DNA from: Dromiciops gliroides
Taxonomy: Eukaryota; Chordata; Mammalia; Microbiotheria; Microbiotheriidae
Length of the DNA: 64,000 nucleotides
NCBI RefSeq assembly: GCF_019393635.1
Contig: NC_057866.1
Location: 10,178,223-10,242,222, forward strand
Direction of reading: 5' to 3'
Positions 36,401 through 44,845 of this stretch are shown piece after piece. How positions within the stretch are numbered: the first letter of the stretch is position 1; each line of letters opens with the position of its first letter. The translations under genes and the position numbers were made by a program. The notes beneath the pieces were generated by a model, which saw only the letters and a list, made by a program, of their open reading frames with translations, had not been told where the DNA came from and made no database searches.

Positions 36401-39400
36401 AGTTCCCAAGTATAAGTATAGTACAACGAGGCAGGAAGTATGACAAAGATCTGGTGCTATTAGTGGACCACAAGCTCAATGGGTGTCAATAGCACAGCCG
36501 CTTTCCCTCCCTCCCCCTCCCCATGCTAATTTGATTTTAGGCTGTATTAAGAGCTGTGTATAGTGTCCACAGTGTGATACTGACCTCGTATGTCCTCCTG
36601 GTCAGGCCACACTTGGAGTAGTGGGTCCCGTTCTAGGCACCACATTTTAGGAAGGACATGGACAGATAAGCTGGAGAAAAAGCAGAGGAAGGTGACCAGA
36701 GTGGTGAGATCCTTTCCTAGCAGGACAGGTAAAAAAAATGGGAGTGTTTAGCGTGAAGAAGAGAGGACCCTGGGAGGACGTGTGGCCGATCTCTTCCCTT
36801 GTCTCTTCATTGCCAGCCGGCTCTCGTAGGTGCTTAATGAGTGCTTGTCGGGTGGGTGGGTGCCCACTTGTTTGGGCTCATATGTGCTGCTCTCCTCCGG
36901 CTCTGTTCACAGTTGAATTAGGCTGCAACCTAAGTTTACTTTGAGAGGTGTCAAGAAGGCACTGCCTCACCCCAAATACCTCCCTTCCTGGGCAGGCTGG
37001 GGCCTGACAGCCCCACCCTCTCTGCAAACCCCAGGCCCCAGCAGACAGATGACAGGCAGCCCCCTGACCCCTGGCAGACCTCTTTCACCTGCCCACCCCC
37101 CAGGACTACCAGATGCTGAGTCTGTTTCTGGGGTGGAACAAGCATCTGGAGATGAATCCCAAAGAAAACATGCAAGGCGAGCTTCTTACATCTGGGGAAT
37201 TTCTGTGGGTGTAAAGAGATGCCATCTCTCCAAACAGTCATCCTGTGGTGAGCCTGGGGTCTGGTACAGGACAAGCACTGGACCAATGTTTGTGCATTGG
37301 ATCTTCTAAGAGCAGGAGACACAGGAAGCAGGAAGCCGGCCCTGGGCTGCTCTGAGCTCTCTGGATGGCTCCTCATGCAGCCGGGGGCAGCTCGGGTTAG
37401 CCCCAGTAACATTAGCTTTGTTTGTTCTCAGCACTTAAACCTCAAGGTATCAGGTTTGGGTGGGTCAGTCATGAACAGCTCAGATGGAAAGAGACCCAAA
37501 TGTTAACTTTCTCTTTAGACAGTCAGAGCCCAGCTCCCCAGCCCATCCGAGCCCAGACAACTTCAATACCGTCCTCCCTCCCCTGCCAGGAGGACAGGTG
37601 GAACACGGTCCTTCTCTCTCTTTTGATCAGAACTGGCCTGGAGAAACTGCCTCAGAAGAGGACGAGCCTGAGGACTCTGACACTGCTTTCCTCAAGGACA
37701 GTGGTGAGCCCCAAGAAATCCTTTTCTTTGAATGAGAACACTAGGGTCAAGGAGCAGAACTCAGAGTTCTCAAAAGAAGAAATGTAAACATCAACAACCA
37801 TATGAAATATTGCTCCTAAGAGCTAAGAGCAAGAGGGATGTCTGCTCAAGCTTCCCTGAGGTTCACCTCACACCCCTAGATTAGCAAGAACTGGATTCCT
37901 TTACACCAAAGTTGAAAGCTGGAAAGAATTTCAGAGATTATCTAATAGGGGGCAGCTAGGTGGCGCAGTGGATAGAGCACCAGCCCTGGAGTCAGGAGTA
38001 CCTGAGTTCAAATCCTGCCTCAAACACCTGATGCTTTACTAGCTGTGTGACCCTGGGCAAGTCATTTAACCCTCACTGCCCCACAAAAACAAAACAAAAC
38101 CAAGAAACAAACAAACAAAAACAAAACAAAACAACTCCCACATACTGGCCAGCTCAAATGAGTTGTAATGACTAATCTCATCCTAGAAAAATGAAGACAA
38201 AACACTTCTCTCCTTTGTGGTAGAGGCAGGGGATTAGGGGGACAGACACAGTTATGGGGTTTTGCCCAAATTCTTCTGTCACAAGGGAGGATTGATTAGG
38301 GATTGATATATTGGGAGATGATTCTGATGTTTAAAAAAATGGCATAAAAGTCCAAGTTATTAATTGTATGTGTGTGTATTGGGTGGGTAGAGGGAGCCAT
38401 GAGCAAGAATCCTATCTAAAGGGATTAAGGGAGCCTGGGCCACCTTCTGTTTCCTTTTTATCAGTGAAATCAACGCTGCCGCTTCCTTCAGGGTGGGCTG
38501 TTCTATTTCCCTGTTTGGTCCCTTCACTTTCTGCCCATTGCTGGGGGATGGGTCACTTTCTTTCTTTTTTTTTTTTTATGTATGAGGTATTTTATTTTTT
38601 CCGTTACATGTAAAGATAGTTCTCAACTTTTGTTTATACAAGCTTTACAATTTCAGATTTTTCTCCCTCCCACCCCTCCCTCCCCCCTCCCCTAGACAGC
38701 AGGTAATCTGATATAGGTTATGTCTATATATCTCTATACATATAGATATAGACATAGATATATACACACACATATATATACACATAATAACATTAATCCT
38801 ATTTCTGCATTAATCCTGTTACAAGAGAAAGAATCAGAGCAGTGATGCAAAACCTCAAAATAGAAAAAAAAAACCAACAGCACCCAAAACAAAAGAAATA
38901 ATATGGTTCATTCAGCATCTATACTCCACAGTCTTTCTTTTTTTTCTTGGATTTGGAGATCCTCTTCTATCAAGAGTTCCCTGGAACTCTTCTGTGCCAT
39001 TGCATTGGTGAGACGAATATAGTGATGGGTCACTTTCAAACCCCCCCCCCCCGCCCCCGCCAGGGGCCGCTGTCTGAGCTTGAAGACCTTCCATCACAGA
39101 TTGAGACGAAGCTCAGACTGAAGTGTTTGTGGAGATGCCCTTGTCCAGGAGTATGCGTTTGAACAAACACCCATGCCCTTGGAAGGTGGTGCCACAAGGC
39201 TTCTTGGTCAGCTCTGTGTCCTGAGCCCACAATCTTGGCTTGGGAAGGGCTCTCAGATGATCTCAGCTTGGGGGGGGTGTCCCCTGCTTTGTCTTTTCCC
39301 AGCACAGTGTCCCCTAGAACTAATGACATGTCTTTGTTTTAGGGACCCTGGCAGGGGCTGGGTCTACCCTGGTGGACCCAAAGGAACACTCTCCACAGCC

Positions 39401-41125
39401 AAGCAGCCCACCTTCTCCTGAGGAGCCCCCCAAGCAGAAACATGCTGGATTTTGGGGCTTTCTAAGGTAAGAAAGGGCACCTCTCTTGTTTTGCCTTGAG
39501 ACCCAAAGAACCTCCTCCCATTAAAATGTGAGTCATAAGAAAATAGAAATACACCCCCACATACCTCAAGAGCCTTCTATACCACGTAAAAGGTAATAGA
39601 AATGGAAGGTCTTGAGGTCATTGCCCTAATGTGCCTGATATTCCAATCCCATCACTCTTTTACTCAAAGACCCTCAATGGCTGCCCATGGCCAACCAACG
39701 GAGGCACAGATTCCTTGGCCTGCCCTTCATGTCTGTCCAGAGCCTGCTTCCAATTCACTTCACTCCTCTTATCTCATGCTGACCCCTTCACACCATCCAA
39801 CTGGACTTCCCAACACTCCTTCTGCAGTCTCTTGTGTCCAGGCCTCTGCTCCCGTCATTCCCCGTGTCTAGAATCTACTCTCTTCCATCTGCCCGCATCT
39901 TCTTACAAGTCCTTCCATTCCTCTAAGGTCCAGTGCAGTTGCCGCTTCTTCCAGGAAGCCCTCATTGAACCTTCCCTATCTCCCCTCTCCCAATTTCTTC
40001 CAGCCTTTGCCTGGATCTTCCTGGGCCCTGACCTTATTCTCCTTTATTTGTACACATCTTTCCCTGGTAGTCGACTATAAGCTCCCTGAAGGCAGGCTCT
40101 GTATCTACATCCCCAGTATCTAGCATGGTGCTTTGCGTACAATAGGGTCTTTAAAATAGAAAGATTCCAAAAGGCTTAAAGCAGTTTTAAGCTCATAAAA
40201 CGGTGGATAAATAAGTTAAGGTCCCAGGCAGGACCTCGATTCGAATGTCACCCTTTCCCTTACATTTCCTGCCCAGGTCTGTTTCCTCAGCTGTAACATT
40301 GAGGAACTGGCCTCTGAGGGCCTTTTTGGCTCTGAATCTGTCATCCTTCGTGTGCATGGCTACGGAGTCTTCCCTTTCATGGGCCCAGTGAACTGCCCCC
40401 ACCCCATGAGAAAACTCCTTCCACCCTTGGAGCTGGCCTCTTCTCCGTAACTTAATGGCGTCTTGGAGTTACTTAGAGGCGAGGCACCTTGCCCTCAGCC
40501 ACAGACTCGGTATGTAAGCATCAGACAGGTGATCTGACTGTCGAGGCCCAGTCTCCACCTACCATGCACACTGTCCCCACAATGTGTGAATGACAGGACT
40601 GCATGCGGGCCGCCCTGACCACTGGACGCCGAGTCCTTTCCACCGTCACTTGTGTGCCTAAGTGGGGGCTTCAGAGGCCTCACTTGGCCGGATGCAGGCC
40701 CTCATCCCCCATCATCTCCTGTTCTTTGGTCCCCATTGGGTGCACCATCATGGCTTTCCACATGTTAACTCCCATTCGACATCTCCTCAGAGCCCTGAAT
40801 TCCAGAACAAAACTAGAGGAGAGTCTGGAACCCTCGACAGGAAGGGCCGGACTTGGGAAATGGGCTCTCTTAGGAATCCTTGGATTTGGAGCCTGAGGTC
40901 CTGGGTTCAAATCCTAGCTGTGCTCCTCCCTAGCTGGGTGAAGTAACCTGACCCCGTGGACATCTATAAGATGAGGCATGGTAACTGGATCACCCGAGGG
41001 TCCCTTCCAAGCCCCAGTGGCTGTGCTGTGTCCTTGGGAGCCCCAGGGCTACCATGAATTTCTCTCTTCTTTCCTCCAGCTCCCTCTTCTCCTTCAGGAT
41101 TTTCAGCAGGCGGGGCAGCCAGTGA
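27482..41125 (+). CDS. MAJIN: MAJIN, membrane-anchored junction protein (complete, 10 exons)
   Basis: Exons 27482-27582, 29520-29565, 30377-30452, 31261-31374, 32029-32063, 32409-32500, 34394-34445, 37631-37703, 39343-39466, 41080-41125 join in phase to 252 codons. The N-terminal domain (residues 1-112) is well conserved: MSLKGFTYPLPETRF, NVYKFKVRYG, AVLGNLDNLQPF, YPFVCTLYVEMKW. The middle is basic (VKKRRLEDF, SSRKKPP) and then acidic (SEEDEPEDSD). The hydrophobic C-terminus GFLSSLFSFRIFSRRGSQ is the inner-nuclear-membrane anchor. In mouse, MAJIN joins TERB1 and TERB2 and tethers telomeres to the nuclear envelope in meiotic prophase. The acceptor of exon 6 (32409) is the weakest call: it was chosen because it alone keeps phase with both neighbours. 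The other junctions are firm. Confidence 0.93.
27590..27740. repeat. C-rich imperfect tandem repeat in MAJIN intron 1
   Basis: Repeated 'tgcccaggatgg' units separated by C-rich spacers, three to four copies. Confidence 0.55.
28490..28670 (-). repeat. MIR SINE
   Basis: 'gacctcagaggtcatctag' followed by 'cacagatgagaaaactgagg': an old MIR with its head still recognisable. Confidence 0.7.
28832..28975 (+). repeat. tRNA-derived marsupial SINE (short form)
   Basis: Complete copy in MAJIN intron 1, flanked by AAGTGAGACCCAGG / AAGTGAGGCCCAGG. Confidence 0.93.
29137..29254. mobile_element. Possible mariner-like MITE
   Basis: The left end GTATTCCAAAA and the right end TTTTTGGAATAC are inverted copies about 115 bp apart. 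A CCAAAAAGTT-type terminus is reminiscent of Tc1/mariner elements. No TA duplication could be fixed. Confidence 0.4.
29285..29400 (-). repeat. Short L1 ORF2 fragment
   Basis: 'ccaccaacagtgtatgaatg' and 'cacccctccaacatcgacta' resemble the reverse of the ORF2 3' region seen at 8870-8910. Short and decayed. Confidence 0.45.
29611..29634. repeat. Poly-G tract (about 24 G) in MAJIN intron 2
   Basis: Uninterrupted G homopolymer beginning 46 nt after the exon 2 donor. Confidence 0.9.
30494..30810 (+). repeat. Long-form tRNA-derived marsupial SINE
   Basis: Head as in the short form up to 'caattgcctca', then about 190 bp of extra 3' body: 'gtcgtcctgatgtctatctt', 'gcatgacatcatcctgatgt', ending 'aaaggacaaacaacag'. 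Lies in MAJIN intron 3. The older copy is at 915-1222. Confidence 0.88.
32540..32680. repeat. Imperfect minisatellite in MAJIN intron 6
   Basis: Five to six imperfect units built on 'agcctgggagatggg'. Confidence 0.85.
32868..32996. repeat. (CCTT)n / (CCCT)n pyrimidine tract
   Basis: Almost pure pyrimidine on the plus strand, built on 'cttccctcc' units, in MAJIN intron 6. Confidence 0.95.
33011..33163 (+). repeat. tRNA-derived marsupial SINE (short form)
   Basis: Complete copy ('gtggtacagtggttaaaaca'), flanked by AGAAAGTCCCATAGG / AGAAAGTGTCATAGG. Confidence 0.93.
33185..33300 (+). repeat. CR1/L3-like LINE fragment
   Basis: 'taacattttcatccatgact' encodes a degraded form of the FNIFINDL reverse-transcriptase motif typical of CR1/L3. 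A later part of such an element is at 36540-36715. Confidence 0.5.
33330..33605. repeat. Two MIR-type fragments
   Basis: 'cctcagtttcatcatccgta' near 33418 in plus sense and 'gacttgcccagggtcacacc' near 33530 in minus sense. Confidence 0.6.
34014..34178 (-). repeat. tRNA-derived marsupial SINE (short form)
   Basis: Reverse copy in MAJIN intron 6, flanked by ACTGGTATGTTTCTG on both sides. Confidence 0.95.
36188..36395 (-). repeat. SINE with BovB/RTE-like 3' part
   Basis: 'gttcagttgttcggttgtgt', 'gaccccatttggggttttct', then the tRNA-like half with 'gtcacacagctagtgtctga'. Lies in MAJIN intron 7. Confidence 0.8.
36540..36715 (+). repeat. CR1/L3-like LINE fragment
   Basis: 'caggccacacttggagtagt' and 'caccacattttaggaaggac' correspond to the RPHLEY-type C-terminal reverse-transcriptase text of CR1-like elements. 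Decayed. Confidence 0.5.
37950..38136 (+). repeat. tRNA-derived marsupial SINE with long CAAAA tail
   Basis: Complete copy in MAJIN intron 8 followed by an expanded (CAAAA)n tail. Confidence 0.93.
38562..39022 (-). repeat. 5'-truncated L1 3' UTR with target duplication
   Basis: Reverse L1 tail ('attttttccgttacatgtaa'), holding an AT/CA microsatellite at about 38722-38790. GATGGGTCACTTTC flanks both ends, so the whole unit is one truncated insertion in MAJIN intron 8. Confidence 0.88.
39600..40160 (+). repeat. L2 LINE 3' region
   Basis: Long L2-like 3' stretch: 'aagaccctcaatggctgccc', 'tcttccaggaagccctcatt', ending 'agctccctgaaggcaggctc'. Lies in MAJIN intron 9. Confidence 0.8.
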
Positions 41126-42895
41126 GCCTGGCAGAAGATGGCGGTGGAGGCAGGGATCACCTATTCCTGAGTCACCCTCTGCTGTCTCAGCCCGTTCCCT
41201 GGGGCCGCAGCCCGAGAGAGGAGAAGGCCTCGGGTTCACCAGGGCTGGCCATGTCTCTGGCTTCTCCTTTGTCCTTGCCAACTCATGTTTGTTCAGTCAG
41301 GCGGCGGATGGATAAATGAAGGGATCTGTTCTTTCTAGTGGTCCTGGAGATTTTTACTGCCCTGAGAAACAGTTTGGGTCTCTCGTCTCCAGCACTCAGG
41401 GTCCTGCTGACAAATTATTTATGAAGAATTATCGATTGAACTTAGTGGAGTGAAGTGGGGGGGGACTCCCTCCTCTTGGTACAAAGGGATGGACTGGGGA
41501 AAAGCCTCCCTGGCTCAGCCCATGCTTGCTGGCAGAATTCAGCGCAGGCTCCCCAGGCTACACTTGCTCCCAGGGGCTCTGGAGAGGTTCTGCCCTGAGC
41601 CTGTCCTTTTAATTTGTGTATTTGGCGCACACCTGATTTCATCCCAGTGGCGGGGAGGGGCTCCTTCCACTGAGGCCAACCACCAGCTCATCCCCCAGCG
41701 GGCCTTGCAGCATGGTCTGTGGCATCAAGAACTAAAGTGTCTGTGGGGGTCACAGATACCATATATCAGAGGCAGACTCGAACCCAGGCCCTTCTGCCCG
41801 CAAGGCTTTCCTGCCTCTTAGGAGTACCCCTCACTGCCATGTCCAGCAGTGACCCTCTGCTCTGCCCGTGCCTTCCTGGCACTGTCTCTGGGCACTGCCT
41901 TCCCCTTCCCCCCTAGGCAAACCCAAAGTACCCTTGGGCTCAAGCCTCACCCCTGCCCCTTCCATGCCTGTTTCCACTTGAGCAAAGGCCCTTCCTTCTG
42001 TGGGTCTAGAGACAGAAGAATCCCAGTTCTATGCCTTAACTCACTCATCTGCTCTCTCTGTGCCTCTGTTACCCACCCCATAAAATGGAGAAGTGAGCAC
42101 TTGCCTATTGGTGTGCCAGGGAGCTTGCCCAGAAGGGGCTTTGTAAATGGTGACTGGGTGGAGAGGGAGCCATTGCCCCTCTTATTTTCCTTTGGGAGTC
42201 GGGGTCTCCTCTCTGGGCCTCTTTGGCTTGGCTGTGGCACTAGGGGGTTGGTGCCCTAAGGAAAGAGAAAGCCCTCTTACAGCTGAGGCCGGATTGGAGC
42301 CCATTCTGGGCCGGGGCTTCCTTCCTCTCTCTACTGCTTCTCTCCAAGCCCCTGGTCCCCTGACCTGGTACCTCAGTGAGAGAGACCAGCAGGGGTATTT
42401 CTGGGATGGCAGAGAAACCCTGGCCCAGAATAGGCAAGAAAGGCCTTTCCTTGGATCACACCCTGACAAGGCCCCTATGGGCTCTAGGGGGGAAGAATGC
42501 CCAATTTAAAGCCAGAGGACCTCTGAAACGTCACATCCTCTCCCTGTGCCTCAGTTTCCCCCTGGCCTCTGAGGTCCCTTTGGCCTCTAGATCTGGGATC
42601 CTGTGATCTTCCCCCCCAACTCGGATCTCTTAATGTTCTCTGCTCCCTCCTGCCTCCCCCACCACCCAGCTCCATACACAGCGGGGTTAAGTTTGGGGCC
42701 TGCCCTCAGCCAGCTCTCCCCACCTTTCCTGGGCCCACAGAACTTCCTGGGACGCTCTGTACTTCTGCTTCCCACCTTGACACATCTGCTTGGCGAGGAG
42801 GGGGCTGCAGACCAGAGCCCAGGGCTTCCTCAGGGGAGGGGAAAAGGAGGTGGGGGTGGGGAAAGGCGATTGCTACTGGAGGGTGTGGCCCCAAA
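41126..42895. other. MAJIN-GPHA2 intergenic stretch
   Basis: No exon-like blocks. Contains MIR-type remnants near 41645, 42050 and 42540-42605. I did not find an AATAAA close behind the MAJIN stop, so its 3' end is unplaced. Confidence 0.5.
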
Positions 42896-42905
42896 TCCAG
42901 GGAGG

Positions 42906-42913
42906 CATAAAAA
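42906..42913 (+). promoter_or_regulatory. TATA-like box of GPHA2
   Basis: CATAAAAA about 30 bp before a probable 5' untranslated exon that ends at a good donor (GTAAGT at 43002). Confidence 0.55.
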
Positions 42914-42937
42914 CAGGAGAGCACAGCCCCATTCCAG

Positions 42938-43001
42938 AGACCTGAGGGAGGAAGGTCTGAGGCATCAGCACCCCCGACCTGGCTCCTGTGACTCCAAAGT
43001 G
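42938..43001 (+). other. GPHA2: Probable 5' untranslated exon of GPHA2
   Basis: Runs from the predicted start after the TATA-like box to 'aaagtg|gtaagt'. The next acceptor is 'ctgtttcag' at 43203, 11 nt before the ATG. The start of this exon is inferred; its end is set by the donor. Confidence 0.5.
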
Positions 43002-43145
43002 GTAAGTGCCCCAGCAGCGCAGAGCAGGTCCTGGGGCACTGAGCCAGGGCAAGGAGGGCTGGGACACCCAGAGCACAACAGACCCCTGGCCAGCCAGCCC
43101 CAGCCAGCCAGCCACTCCACTCAGGGAGATGGCCAATTGAGCGTG

Positions 43146-43148
<3 letters not shown>

Positions 43149-43189
<41 letters not shown>
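43149..43189. repeat. (CA)n microsatellite in the GPHA2 5' intron
   Basis: About 20 CA units ending roughly 14 nt upstream of the splice acceptor. Confidence 0.97.
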
Positions 43190-43191
<2 letters not shown>

Positions 43192-43214
43192 ATGCTGTTT
43201 CAGAAACTAGGGAC

Positions 43215-43936
43215 ATGGCCCTTCCCAAGACCTTGCTCTTCTCCCTGCTGCTCCTGGTGGCTGCAGAGGCCGGGGGTCAGGAGCCTGGGGTCCCGGGCTG
43301 TTACCTGCACCGTGAGTAACTGTGGGGAGGAGTAATTGGTTCTGGGGGAGAAGCCTCTGAGGACAAGATGCATGCATGGGGAGCTGGGCTGGGCCAGGGG
43401 GCTGCAAAAATGACAGCCCCAGGGGGGAGGGGGAGGCCGGCCATGGAGCCCCATGCCCATCTTTTCAGCCATCAACGTGACTGTGCGGAGTGACCGCCAG
43501 GGCACCTGCCGGGGCTCCCACGTAGCTCACGCCTGTGTGGGCTACTGTGAGTCCAGCGCCTTCCCTTCCCGACACTCAGTGCTGGCAGCCAGCGGCTATC
43601 AGCACAACATTACCTCCGTCTCCCAATGCTGCACCATCAGCCGCCTGCAGAAGGTCAGGAGCTGAGAGCTGGGGGCGTGGGGGGAACGGTGAAAAGGTGG
43701 CTGGGCATCCAAGGGCAGGGAGCGGGTGCAGGGAGGGCTGAGCATGAGAGGGGGCGCTTCCCTCCCCCACGAGGAGGTGCCAGCTGGGGCCCCGGGGCCT
43801 TCTCTCTCCCTGCATCTGCCCGCTACCTGCCCAGGTGAAGGTGGAGCTGCAGTGCCTGGGAAGCCGGCGGGAGCAGCTGGAGATCTTCACAGCTCGGGCC
43901 TGTCAGTGTGACATGTGCCGCCTGTCCCGCTACTGA
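43215..43936 (+). CDS. GPHA2: GPHA2, glycoprotein hormone alpha-2 subunit (thyrostimulin alpha)
   Basis: Exons 43215-43311, 43469-43653 and 43835-43936 join in phase to 127 codons, close to the human 129. A signal peptide (MALPKTLLFSLLLLVAAEA) leads to a mature cystine-knot subunit with ten cysteines, including GYC, the CC pair, and the terminal CQCDMC. Two N-glycosylation sequons (NVT, NIT) are present. The C-terminus CRLSRY matches human. The family role is a secreted alpha subunit that pairs with GPHB5 to form thyrostimulin, a ligand of the TSH receptor. All junctions are GT/AG with strong sites. It is compact (about 0.7 kb). The polyadenylation signal lies 293 nt past the stop, directly against the 3' end of PPP2R5B. 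Identity is very secure. Confidence 0.97.
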
Positions 43937-44228
43937 AGGGTCCTTGAGCCTTCCTCCCTGGCGGGCGGCCCCTGAAGCCTCCGCCCATCCCCCCCGCCCC
44001 AGGTCCCTGGGTCTGCTGATGGATTCAGTGGCCACTTTAGGGAAGGCGTTTCCCCTCCCAGCTCTGACCGGCCACGTTCTAAGGTCCCTTTCATCTCTGA
44101 CGCTCTCGAGCTCGGTAACTGCCTGCTCAGGTCTGACCTCAGTCCACTGCCATCCAGCCGGATCCCTGGCCCCCGGCCCGCCTAGGCATCAAGCTTTGCG
44201 CTTTCCGACACGGTGGGGGAGCCCCCCA

Positions 44229-44234
44229 AATAAA
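44229..44234 (+). terminator. GPHA2 polyadenylation signal
   Basis: AATAAA on the plus strand, 293 nt after the GPHA2 stop. Cleavage is expected near 44245-44260. Confidence 0.8.
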
Positions 44235-44258
44235 GTGACCAGCTCTGGAGTTTATCTC

Positions 44259-44264
44259 TTTATT
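44259..44264 (-). terminator. PPP2R5B polyadenylation signal
   Basis: TTTATT on the plus strand reads AATAAA on the minus strand, about 580 nt after the PPP2R5B stop. Cleavage is expected near 44230-44248, so the two opposing transcripts would overlap slightly. Confidence 0.65.
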
Positions 44265-44845
44265 CAATCCACTCCCAAGAGTGGGAAGAGGGGAGCAGGT
44301 CATGATTCATGTAGGAACCCCCCCATCCCCAGGACCTTGGGAGCCCCCTCTCCCCTGCCCCCTCCCCTATCCACTCCCTGCCCAATAAATAAAAAGGGGA
44401 AGAAGTTTTGCAGGGGGGAGGGGGTGCCCCAAGACTGAGGTTGGGGGAAGGGAAATAAATATATCTTGGAGTCCGTGGGTCGGGCAGGGAGAGAGGGAAG
44501 GCCCTCGCGCTGGCACGAGGTGCTCCCAGGGTCCTGGGGAGGGTTCCAGGGTCTTTTAGGGTGAGGTGGAAGGGAAGAATGGGGCTCCTGAAGCTACCGG
44601 AGCCCAGCCTGGGGGTTCCAAGCCCTTGCTGACAGCTCCCGGGGCCCTTGGCCCATCGAGTCCATTTGGGAAGGCGGGAGAAGCCTGCCCCCCATGATGC
44701 CCCATCTCCTCCCCGCTCCCCCCAGGTCCGGCGAGGGTGGTCAGGTGGGGGGGTCTCGCCTCAGCCTCTGGCGCGGCCCCGGGAGCAGATCGGGGTTAGG
44801 GAGCAGTGGGGCTGGGATGACGTATGTGGCGGGGGCGGGGTCCCT

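Noticed and set aside
37092-37164. A possible extra MAJIN exon (GLPDAESVSGVEQASGDE)
   Set aside because: It would need a GC donor and the wrong phase; similarity to the human middle region is weak.
37519-37630. An upstream extension of MAJIN exon 8 starting at the acceptor near 37518
   Set aside because: It would enter in the wrong phase for the preceding exon; the acceptor at 37630 keeps phase.
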